Part shown: positions 1 to 7,981 of the stretch, piece after piece
Numbering within the stretch: the first letter of the stretch is position 1
Layout: each line of letters begins with the position of its first letter
Source of the DNA: Flavobacteriales bacterium
Lineage (GTDB): Bacteria; Bacteroidota; Bacteroidia; Flavobacteriales_F; PHOS-HE28
Direction: 5' to 3'
Length of the DNA: 64,000 bases
Assembly: GCA_016703005.1 (NCBI GenBank)
Contig: JADJCX010000018.1
Location: 7,599 to 71,598 of the forward strand
Translations under genes and position numbers: made by a program
Notes under the pieces: generated by a model
What the model saw: only the letters and a program-made list of their open reading frames with translations
Databases searched by the model: none
What the model was told of the DNA's origin: nothing

Positions 1-1179
1 GGCCAAGTCGCGTTGCACACCGGCTTGGACAGCGTAGTGCTGGCCAATGGTGTGCGCAATGCGTGGAAGGAATTGCCCGCCCAAGTGGTGCGCTTGCGCT
101 GCTTGAACGGTTCCAGTGAGCGCACCTTCTTGTTGGGTTTCAGTAACGCACTTCAGTTCCATGTCATTGGCACGGATGGTGGGTTGCTGGCTGCACCTGT
201 CACCTTGAACCGCCTACAGTTGATGCCCGGGGAACGGGCTGAACTGCTTGTGGACCTTGGAGGGCAGCAAGGACAGTCGTTCCAGTTGATGAGTTACGGG
301 AGCGAGTTGCCCGACGACATCATTGGCGCCGCGCAGGTCGGCAACGGTATGGCAACGCTCGATGGATATGACCTGAACGCACTGAACGGTGCGGACTTCG
401 CACTGGTCACCTTCGCCGTTGGAGCGCCCACTGGTGATGGCACACTCGTTGTGCCCACAGCACTCGTGCCCACCAATGCATTCAACACGGCCGATGTGGA
501 TGTAACGCGTCCGTTCAACATTGAACCGGAAAGCATGGGGGCCATGCAAATGATCGAAGGCCCTTTCGAGATCAATGGCGCGCTGATGGACATGGATGTG
601 ATCAACGAAGTTGTGCAATTGGGCAGCACCGAGATCTGGGAGTTCATCAATAACACAATGGTGGGCCACCCGATCCACATCCACGACATCCAGTTCAATA
701 TCCTCGATCGCAACGGCTTGCCGCCGGAGCCTTGGGAAAGCGGGTGGAAGGATGTGGTCTTCGTGCCTGCCATGGGCAGCGCGCGTGTGATCACGCGCTT
801 CGATGATTTCGCCGATCCGGATATGCCGTACATGTACCACTGCCATCTGCTCATGCACGAGGACGAGGGTATGATGGGGCAATTCCTCGTGATCGATCCC
901 AATGCCGTTGGCGAACTGATGACCGATCAGGTCGGCTTGACCGTTTGGCCGCAACCGTACGCCGATGGCCCGCTTCGACTGCAAGCCGAAGGGCTCGAGG
1001 GCCGGTGCACGGTTGCGCTGGCTGATGCCTTGGGTCGCACGGTGCTTTTGGAACAAACCGTTTTCAGTGATGGTCGCGGTTCCATCGTGTTGCCGGTGGT
1101 CGCCCCGGGGCACTATGTCCTGCGCATCACCGCCCGCGGCCACGTGCCGCTGGCAACCACGCTGATCGTCCAACCTTGA
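1..1179 (+). CDS. Multicopper oxidase, C-terminal part, with T9SS sorting tail (5' truncated)
   Basis: The reading frame is open from base 1, so the start lies outside the window. Two copper-ligand clusters of the last cupredoxin domain are visible: HPIHIH near base 667 and YHCHLLMH near base 835, followed by a Met-rich stretch. This HxxHxH plus HCHxxxH pattern is characteristic of multicopper oxidases and supplies the type 1 and trinuclear copper sites. After the oxidase domain, about 75 residues resemble a type A T9SS C-terminal domain (a PxP start, a central LADALGR segment, then a GHYVLRI segment). I infer an exported or surface-anchored oxidase. It lies 70 bases upstream of a T9SS thioredoxin-like gene and close to copper export genes, which fits copper oxidation or detoxification. 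The substrate cannot be read from the sequence. Confidence 0.88.
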   Translation, partial: GQVALHTGLDSVVLANGVRNAWKELPAQVVRLRCLNGSSERTFLLGFSNALQFHVIGTDGGLLAAPVTLNRLQLMPGERAELLVDLGGQQGQSFQLMSYGSELPDDIIGAAQVGNGMATLDGYDLNALNGADFALVTFAVGAPTGDGTLVVPTALVPTNAFNTADVDVTRPFNIEPESMGAMQMIEGPFEINGALMDMDVINEVVQLGSTEIWEFINNTMVGHPIHIHDIQFNILDRNGLPPEPWESGWKDVVFVPAMGSARVITRFDDFADPDMPYMYHCHLLMHEDEGMMGQFLVIDPNAVGELMTDQVGLTVWPQPYADGPLRLQAEGLEGRCTVALADALGRTVLLEQTVFSDGRGSIVLPVVAPGHYVLRITARGHVPLATTLIVQP

Positions 1180-1249
1180 ACCACGGACACAAGATTTTCG
1201 ATACTGCCTTTCACTTCACATCACAACTGGAAACCAAAACAACGTTCAC

Positions 1250-1990
1250 ATGAAAAAGCTCTTCTCCGTTATTCTCGCATCTGCGTGCCTTGCTTCGGCA
1301 ACCGCGCAAACCACTGCACTGGATTTCACCGCCAACGATTGCGATGGCGTGAGCCATAACCTCTTTACCGAACTCGAGGCCGGTGATGTGGTGATCATCG
1401 AACTGGTAATGATGGGCTGCCAACCCTGCGTTACCGCCGGCAATAGTCTCAAGAACAATGTGCTGCCCAACGTGAGTGACCCAAGCCGTGTGAAGCTGTA
1501 CAGCATTGGCTTCACCAACGGTATCAATTGCACCCAGATGAACGACTGGAAGAACACCAACGGGTTCACGCACACCGTGTTCGCAGGCATGAGCGCACAA
1601 ACAACGCACTACGGTGGTATGGGCATGCCGACCATCGCGGTGGTAGGTGGTGCGGCGCACGATGTGTTCTACAGCGAACAAGGTCATAGCGACAGTGATA
1701 ACCCCGATATCCTCGCCGCCATAGAAGCAGCGCTCGTTGCGGGTGTTGGCATCAATGAGGTGAACTCAACGGATGTGGTCATTCACCCGAACCCTGTTGT
1801 CGATATCCTCAACTTCGATAAGGCCGATTGGACCAACGCCCGCATCCTCGACCTGCAAGGTCGTGAAGTGATGAATGTGCAACTCGTGGCAGGCAAGCTG
1901 GACGTGTCGCTGCTACAACCCGGCATGTTCGTGCTGCAATTGACCAATGCAACGGGTGCGCTGGGTACTACGCGCTTCGAGAAGAAGTGA
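1250..1990 (+). CDS. Secreted thioredoxin-fold protein with T9SS sorting domain
   Basis: A 246-residue protein with a clear Sec signal peptide (MKKLF start, hydrophobic core, cleavage near ATAQ). A thioredoxin-like domain spans roughly residues 22-160, with a redox-type C-Q-P-C at residues 57-60 and a cis-Pro-like GMPTIAV segment later. From about residue 175 there is a T9SS type A tail beginning with HPNPVVD. Family knowledge suggests a thiol-disulfide or peroxiredoxin/TlpA-like role. Surface export by T9SS is inferred from the tail. It sits between the truncated multicopper oxidase and a sialidase-like T9SS gene on the same strand, so co-expression is likely. The exact reaction is unknown. 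Confidence 0.82.
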   Translation: MKKLFSVILASACLASATAQTTALDFTANDCDGVSHNLFTELEAGDVVIIELVMMGCQPCVTAGNSLKNNVLPNVSDPSRVKLYSIGFTNGINCTQMNDWKNTNGFTHTVFAGMSAQTTHYGGMGMPTIAVVGGAAHDVFYSEQGHSDSDNPDILAAIEAALVAGVGINEVNSTDVVIHPNPVVDILNFDKADWTNARILDLQGREVMNVQLVAGKLDVSLLQPGMFVLQLTNATGALGTTRFEKK

Positions 1991-2004
1991 TCAGGAGTGA
2001 TGGT

Positions 2005-2029
2005 CGGAGCAGGCGGAGAGCCTGCTCCG
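2005..2029 (+). terminator. Perfect 10-bp hairpin between two T9SS cargo genes
   Basis: CGGAGCAGGC and GCCTGCTCCG flank a 5-base loop, 15 bases after the stop of the thioredoxin-like gene. No U-tract follows, so it may be a weak terminator or an mRNA-stabilising hairpin. It lies upstream of the preferred start of the next gene at 2078, which argues against an earlier start. Confidence 0.45.
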
Positions 2030-2077
2030 ATGTTGCACCTTCATGGAGACAGTAACACTGCTGAACCGCAACACAAC

Positions 2078-3514
2078 ATGAAGTTTTACGCCGTTGGTAT
2101 GCTCGCACTGCTCGCCGCGGTGCAAGGCACTGCACAAACAACCGCCGTCTCATGGACAGCCCCGCTCGATTGCAATGCCGCTGGTGAGGGTGCGCTAAGG
2201 CCGCGCATTGCCATCAATGGCGATGGCAACCCCGTGGTGTTGTGGGGCGACTATTCACCCAACAGCAATCATGTTGCGGTGGGCAACGGTGCCGCTTTTC
2301 TTTCCCCGGTGGAGGTGAGTGCGCCCGGTTGCGTGCCTGCGGTGGCCGACTGGATGGGCAGCAGTATTGCTGCCGCGGGCAACACAGTGTGGGTGGTGAT
2401 GAAAGGCACTCCCGAGGAAAGCAAACCCGTTTATGTGCGGCGCTCGGACGACGGTGGCTACACGTGGGGTGACACACTGCGGGTGGAGCCGTATGACGGG
2501 CTTGTCTCGCGCTTCCCCTCTATTGCGCTCGATGACCCTGATGCCCCATTGGTGCAGTACATGCAGTTCGACAGCGGCTACTTCGGTGCCCGCCAAGTGG
2601 TATCACATATGATGGGAGGCGGCTTCATGTCTCCTGTGCAGGTGAGCACCCCGTTCGCACCCGGCGATGTATGCGATTGCTGTCCCAACCAAGTGGTGGT
2701 GCAAGGCAGCAACGTGGTCGCTCTGTACCGCAACGCCGGTCCGAATATCCGGGTCATGTGGGGCGCATCGTCCGGTGATGGCGGCGCCACATTCCCGGTT
2801 GGAACCGAGATCGATACTACAGGGTGGCCGCTGAACTCTTGCCCGAGCAGTGGCCCCGATGGCTACCTCGATGGCGACTCCTTGCGCTATGTGTGGATGA
2901 GCGGTGCGAACAACGGCACGAAGGTGTACGTCGGTAATGCTCTTGCGTCTGACCTATCGCTGGGTGCTCAGTGGAACGTGCACCCCGGCCAGATGCAGAT
3001 GTTGCAACAGAACTTCCCAAGGATAGCAGGAAGCGGTGATACGCTTGGAATAGTATGGCAGCAGAGCATGGGTGGACAGCACGAGATACTCTTCAGTTGG
3101 AGCGTTACCGGTCCCATTGGGCTGAGCGCACCGGATACGGTGAACCTTGATGCCACGGGTGCCCAGAAGACGCCTGACATCGCATATGCTGACGGAGCCT
3201 TCCACATTGTTTGGAGCGAACTGGCTACGGGTCAGGTGCGCTACAGAAAGGCAACACTTACCAACGATGTTGGCGTGCAAGCATTCACTCCGGAGGCCAT
3301 GCGCATTTTCCCGGATCCGGTCAGCGACCACTTGTTCATTGAAGGCATCATAGTAGGCTTGGCAGAGGTTGTCGACCTGCACGGTCGTGTGCATCTCTCG
3401 GTTGCTCTTAGTGCTTCGCAACTGGATGTTCGTGCGCTTGCGCCAGCGCCGTATCTGCTGCGTATTACCGATGCGAACGGCCAACAACGGACAGCGCGTT
3501 TCACGAAGAGGTGA
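2078..3514 (+). CDS. Sialidase-like BNR-repeat protein with CxCC motif and T9SS tail
   Basis: The chosen ATG at 2078 opens a normal signal peptide (MKFYAVGML, cleavage near GTAQ); longer in-frame starts would bury it. The 478-residue protein shows an Asp-box (SDDGGYTW, about residue 123) and repeated beta-propeller blades, as in the sialidase/neuraminidase fold. A cysteine cluster C-D-C-C-P occurs around residues 199-203, shortly before a YRN segment. The C-terminal 80 residues form a T9SS type A sorting domain (FPDPVSDHLF). No complete sialidase catalytic set was recognised, so sugar hydrolysis is doubtful. The gene lies between copper-associated genes and ends directly against the AraC regulator. 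A role in binding metal at the surface is only inference from the Cys cluster and the context. Confidence 0.75.
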   Translation: MKFYAVGMLALLAAVQGTAQTTAVSWTAPLDCNAAGEGALRPRIAINGDGNPVVLWGDYSPNSNHVAVGNGAAFLSPVEVSAPGCVPAVADWMGSSIAAAGNTVWVVMKGTPEESKPVYVRRSDDGGYTWGDTLRVEPYDGLVSRFPSIALDDPDAPLVQYMQFDSGYFGARQVVSHMMGGGFMSPVQVSTPFAPGDVCDCCPNQVVVQGSNVVALYRNAGPNIRVMWGASSGDGGATFPVGTEIDTTGWPLNSCPSSGPDGYLDGDSLRYVWMSGANNGTKVYVGNALASDLSLGAQWNVHPGQMQMLQQNFPRIAGSGDTLGIVWQQSMGGQHEILFSWSVTGPIGLSAPDTVNLDATGAQKTPDIAYADGAFHIVWSELATGQVRYRKATLTNDVGVQAFTPEAMRIFPDPVSDHLFIEGIIVGLAEVVDLHGRVHLSVALSASQLDVRALAPAPYLLRITDANGQQRTARFTKR

Positions 3515-4099
3515 GTGCGGTGCATGGGTCCCTTACTTACCATCCGCAACATGGTCTGCGACCGGTGCAAGTCGGCCGTGGCGCGTGTGTTCGATGGGCA
3601 GCACTTGCCGGTGAAGCGCATCGAACTCGGAGAGGTGGAACTGCTCCGCGAACCTTTGACCGACGAGCTGGATGCCTTACGCGGCGCGTTGCGGGTGGAA
3701 GGCTTCGAACTGGTGGATGATCGCGACGCCGTGACCATCGCCCGCATCAAGGCGGCGATCGTGAAGCTGGTGCACCACGATGGCGATATGCAGGGCCGGG
3801 TGAAACTGGGCGATCATCTCAGTGCGTTACTGCACAAGGAATACTCTGGTCTCACAGCGCTCTTCACGCAGGTGGAAGGCATCACCATCGAGCAGTTCTT
3901 CCTCTTGCAGCGCCTTGAGCGCGTGAAGGAGCTGATCAAGTACGATGAGCTCACACTGAGCGAGATCGCGGACCGCACGGGCTTCAGCAGTGTTGCCCAC
4001 TTGAGCGCACAGTTCAAGAAGCTCACCGGCATGACGCCGACCGCTTTCAAGCAACTAGGCTTGGCGCGTACCCCATTGGACAGGGTGGGCCCGATGTAA
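3515..4099 (+). CDS. AraC-family regulator with N-terminal HMA-like CxxC (probable copper sensor)
   Basis: The start is GTG at 3515 or ATG at 3524, immediately after the previous stop. The first 65 residues resemble a heavy-metal-associated ferredoxin-like domain, with C-D-R-C in MVCDRCKSAV. The C-terminal 100 residues carry an AraC helix-turn-helix pair, including the signature region SEIADRTGFSSVAHLSAQFKK. Short AraC proteins of this build are known beside copper-export genes in Bacteroidota. I infer direct metal sensing through the CxxC and control of the downstream HMA-copA genes, which begin 72 bases later on the same strand. No operator could be identified with confidence. Confidence 0.85.
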   Translation: MRCMGPLLTIRNMVCDRCKSAVARVFDGQHLPVKRIELGEVELLREPLTDELDALRGALRVEGFELVDDRDAVTIARIKAAIVKLVHHDGDMQGRVKLGDHLSALLHKEYSGLTALFTQVEGITIEQFFLLQRLERVKELIKYDELTLSEIADRTGFSSVAHLSAQFKKLTGMTPTAFKQLGLARTPLDRVGPM

Positions 4100-4171
4100 A
4101 CTCTTCCGGTCAGGATGTAACGCCTACGGTCCTTTGTCGCCGGTGCTTTGTACCGTCAAGAACGAACGACC

Positions 4172-4600
4172 ATGGACAACACGAACATCACCCTTCCGCT
4201 GCTCGACGTGAACAGCCCGCATTGCGCGCTGCGCGTTGAGAAAGCCATCCGCACGGTACCCGCTATCGCCGGCGCCGAAGTGGACCTGAACGCACATATG
4301 GCCCACCTGACCAGCACCGCACCGGCTACCGCAGTGCGCGAGGCGGTGGCCGCCATACGCAAAGCAGGCTACAACGTGGCCACCGAAGCGCACCGCTTCA
4401 CCACCACCGGTGTCACCTGCGCCGGTTGCGCGAAAAGCGTGGGCACCATCCTGAACAAGCTGCCCGGCGTGATAAGTGCGCGCGTGGACCATGTGGAGAA
4501 GACGGCCGAGATCGAAGTGGTGAAGGGCACGTTATCGATCGATGATCTGCTGAACGCCCTCAAACCCGCTGGCTACGGCCTTATCGCACAAGCCGCATAA
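4172..4600 (+). CDS. Two-module heavy-metal-associated (HMA) protein, putative copper chaperone
   Basis: ATG at 4172 gives 142 residues with no signal peptide, so it is cytoplasmic. It has two ferredoxin-like modules. The first (residues 1-70) lacks a CxxC and has only SPHCALRV at the usual metal loop. The second (residues 72-142) has the classical copper site TCAGCAKS. The same two-module order, including the degenerate HCAL first module, forms the N-terminus of the CopA ATPase that starts 7 bases downstream. That suggests a duplication of the ATPase N-terminus and a chaperone that hands Cu(I) to the pump. It probably forms one operon with copA. Confidence 0.82.
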   Translation: MDNTNITLPLLDVNSPHCALRVEKAIRTVPAIAGAEVDLNAHMAHLTSTAPATAVREAVAAIRKAGYNVATEAHRFTTTGVTCAGCAKSVGTILNKLPGVISARVDHVEKTAEIEVVKGTLSIDDLLNALKPAGYGLIAQAA

Positions 4601-4606
4601 ACACCA

Positions 4607-7043
4607 ATGGCCATGACTGCCGAGACAAGCACTCTGGTGCTGCCCGTGGAGAACATGGACAGCGAGCACTGCGCGCTGATCGTGGACAAGGCCCTGGCCA
4701 CCGTTCCATCGGTGACCGCCCACCATGTGGAGCTGGACAACCGCAGCGCGGTGATCGAGAGCACCACGCCCGTGGAGGCCGTGCGCGATGTGGTGAAGGC
4801 CATCCGCGACAACGGGTACGATGTACCCACCCTGAGGCGCACTTTTCCCGTGACCGGCATGACCTGCGCGAGCTGCGTGAGCAGCGTGGAGAGCATGCTG
4901 CTTGCCCAGCCCGGTGTGATGAACGCCGCCGTGAACCTGGCCACCAACACCGTGCAGGTGGAGTATGTACCCGGTGTGATCGATGAACGCCGCATGCGCG
5001 CGGTGGTGCAGAGCATCGGCTACGACCTGCTCATCAGCGAAGAGCGCGAGGCGACCGCCGACCTGGAGGCGATCCAGCGCGCACGCATGACCTCGCTGAA
5101 GCAACGCCTGTGGGCCTCCATCGCACTGAGCACACCGCTGGTGGTCATCGGCATGTTCGTCATGCACGAGCCGTGGGCCAACTTCGTGATGTGGGCCTTG
5201 AGCACACCGGTGGTGCTCGTCTTCGGCCGCTCCTTCTTCATCAACGCATGGAAGCAGGCGAAACACCGCAGCGCCAACATGGACACGCTGGTCGCCCTGA
5301 GCACGGGCGTGGCCTATGTTTTCAGCGTCTTCAACACCACCTACCCTTCGTTCTGGACCAGCCGCGGGCTGATGCCCCACGTCTACTTCGAGGCGGCGGC
5401 GGTGGTCATCACCTTCATCCTGCTCGGCAAGTTCCTGGAGGAACGCGCCAAGGCCGGGACCAGCAGCGCCATCAAGAAACTGATGGGCCTGCGCCCCAGC
5501 ACCGTGCTGCGCGAAGGGAGCAACGGTCAGACCAGTGAAGTGCCCATCGCCGATGTCAACGTGGACGACATCCTGGTGGTGCGTCCGGGCGAGAGCATAG
5601 CGGTGGACGGGGAGGTGATCGGCGGCGAGAGCTACGTGGACGAAAGCATGCTCAGCGGTGAGCCGGTGCCCGTGGCGAAGCTCGTGGGCGCGCAGGTGCT
5701 GGCCGGCACCATCAACCAGAAGGGCAGCTTGCGCATGAAGGCCCGCAAGGTCGGTGCCGCCACATTGCTGGCGCAGATCGTGCGCACCGTGCAGGACGCA
5801 CAGGGCAGCAAGGCGCCCGTGCAGAAGCTCGTGGACAAGATCGCGGGCGTCTTCGTGCCCATCGTCATCGGCATCGCGCTTCTCAGCGCCATCGTGTGGT
5901 GGGTCTTCGGAGGCGAGCATGCGTTCACCCAAGGACTGTTGGCCATGGTCACCGTGCTGGTGATCGCCTGCCCGTGCGCACTGGGTCTTGCCACGCCCAC
6001 CGCCATCATGGCCGGCATGGGCAAGGGCGCCGAGAACGGGATCCTCATCAAGGACGCCGAAAGCCTGGAGCGCGCACGCAAGATCACCGCCATCGTGCTG
6101 GACAAGACCGGCACCATCACCGAAGGCAAGCCGGATGTGGTGGAGGCCGTAGGCCTCGACGACCAGGAAGCCGCCGCAGCGCTGCTCGCCATCGAGTCCC
6201 GATCGGAGCATCCCCTTGGCGGAAGCGGTGACACGCCACCTGCACACCATCGGCATTCATCAAGCACCAGAGGTAACCGGCTTCGAAAGCCTCACCGGCA
6301 AGGGCGTGAAAGCCACGGTGAACGGAACCATCTGGTACGTCGGCAACGAGCGCTTGCTCGAAGAGAACGGCATCGTTGTCGAGGGTGCCTACCGCGAACG
6401 GGAGCGGACCTGGCAGGAAGCCGCGCACACCGTGATCTGGTTCGCCGATGCGAAAGAAGTGCGTGCCGCCGTGGCCATCGCAGACCGCATCAAGCCCAGC
6501 GCGATTCAGGCCATCGCCCGGCTGAAAGAGGCCGGTGTGAAGGTCTTCATGCAGACCGGCGATTCGCGGCGCACCGCTCAGGCGGTGGCAAAGGCAGTGG
6601 GCATCGATGACTTCCGCAGCGAAGTGCTGCCCTCAGACAAGGCCGCTTTCGTTACCGCCCTGCAGCAACAAGGCCATGTGGTGGCCATGGTGGGCGACGG
6701 CATCAACGACAGCGAAGCGCTCGCCAAGGCGGACGTGAGCATCGCCATGGGCCAAGGCAGCGACATCGCCATGGACGTGGCGCGCATGACACTCATCAGT
6801 ACCGACCTCAACGCCATCCCACGCGCGATCACGCTCTCGCGCAAGACCGTCAACCTCATCCGCCAGAACCTCTTCTGGGCATTCATCTACAATGTGTTGG
6901 GCATCCCGATCGCGGCCGGTATCCTGTATCCCATCAACGGCTTCCTGCTGAACCCCATGATCGCCGGTGCGGCCATGGCCTTCAGCAGCGTGAGCGTGGT
7001 GAGCAACAGCCTGCGCCTCCGTTGGGCCCGGCTCGACAATTGA
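4607..7043 (+). CDS. copA: Cu(I)-exporting P-type ATPase CopA (frameshifted at 6212-6215)
   Basis: Pumps Cu(I) out of the cytoplasm. In order: a degenerate HMA module (SEHCAL), a full HMA module (GMTCASC, about residue 84), transmembrane helices, an actuator loop (SGEPVPV), the copper-translocation motif CPC (about residue 454), the phosphorylation motif DKTGT (about residue 498), an SEHPL nucleotide-domain motif and GDGIND (about residue 695). The frame breaks in the run CCCC at 6212-6215. Removing one C restores SEHPLAEAV and an uninterrupted protein of 811 residues, normal for CopA. I therefore read it as one functional gene with a sequencing error, not two genes. It follows the HMA gene by 6 bases and precedes the DUF3347 lipoprotein by 26. 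Confidence 0.93.
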
Positions 7044-7069
7044 CCGAACGACCTATACCTCCAACGATC

Positions 7070-7963
7070 ATGAAAACCCTCCTCTCCCTCATCGCGCTAC
7101 CAGCGCTGCTGTTCTTCAGCAGTTGCAGCGCGCAGATCAAGAACGCGCAGAGCACCATCGTGCGCATCACCGGTAATTGCGGCATGTGCGAGAAGACCAT
7201 CGAGAAGGTCGCCTACGTGAAGGGCGAAGCGGAAGCTGATTGGGATGTGGACGCCAAGACCGCGCGCATCACCTTCGACAGCACACGCACCAGCATGGAT
7301 GCCGTGCTGCAACGCATCGCCTACGCGGGTTATGACAGCGAACGCTACCTCGCTCCCGATGCCGCCTATGCCGCGCTGCCCGGTTGCTGCCAATACGTGC
7401 GCACGTTCAAGAAGGCGCCGTTGACCACGACTCCGGTCGAACATGCCGGGCATGAAGGCATGGGCACGGACCATGCGCAACATGGCAGCACTTCCCCCGA
7501 TACGCTTGCGGCGCAAGTACCGGCGAACCCAAAGTCCGATCAGTTCAATGGTCTCTTCACCGCCTATTTCGCTCTGAAGGACGCGCTCGTGGCTTCGGAT
7601 GCGAAGAAGGCTGCGGCCCATGCTTCCGAATTGTCCGCTGCCGTGAAGGCCGTGAAGATGGAACGCATGGGACCCGAGCTACATGGTGTTTGGATGCAAG
7701 TGATGGAGCCGCTCGCGAACATCAGCGCGGGCATCGCTTCGAAGACGGATATCGAGGCGCAGCGCAAGGCCTTCGCCGAACTTTCAGCACCCATCCTCGC
7801 GCTGGTGAAGGTCGCGCCGCGCCCGGAGCCGGTCTATTACGACCACTGCCCCATGTACGAGGGCGGCGCGGACTGGCTGAGCCAGGAGAAAGGCATCAAG
7901 AACCCGTTCTATGGTTCGATGATGCTCACCTGTGGCAGCTTGAAGGAGACCATCACGAAGTAA
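7070..7963 (+). CDS. Lipoprotein with HMA-like and DUF3347 domains
   Basis: ATG at 7070 opens a lipoprotein signal (MKTLL, lipobox FFSSC with Cys near residue 19). Residues 25-95 form an HMA-like domain with C-G-M-C in GNCGMCEKT. A His/Met-rich linker (HAGHEGMGTDHAQHG) follows, then a DUF3347 region to the end with DHCPMYEG and LTCGSL segments. DUF3347 proteins are commonly encoded beside copper efflux systems in Bacteroidota. I infer a periplasmic or membrane-anchored copper-binding protein that receives or buffers metal exported by CopA. It lies between copA and the second multicopper oxidase, all co-directional. Confidence 0.85.
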   Translation: MKTLLSLIALPALLFFSSCSAQIKNAQSTIVRITGNCGMCEKTIEKVAYVKGEAEADWDVDAKTARITFDSTRTSMDAVLQRIAYAGYDSERYLAPDAAYAALPGCCQYVRTFKKAPLTTTPVEHAGHEGMGTDHAQHGSTSPDTLAAQVPANPKSDQFNGLFTAYFALKDALVASDAKKAAAHASELSAAVKAVKMERMGPELHGVWMQVMEPLANISAGIASKTDIEAQRKAFAELSAPILALVKVAPRPEPVYYDHCPMYEGGADWLSQEKGIKNPFYGSMMLTCGSLKETITK

Positions 7964-7981
7964 TGCCCGCGATCACGCCCC

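Noticed and set aside
2078..3514. A true sialidase
   Set aside because: Only Asp-box propeller features are visible; the arginine triad and nucleophile Tyr could not be placed.
4532..6256. 574-codon open frame on the minus strand opposite copA
   Set aside because: His/Gly/Ala-rich composition, no family features, and it mirrors a well-supported gene. It is a codon-bias shadow in GC-rich DNA.
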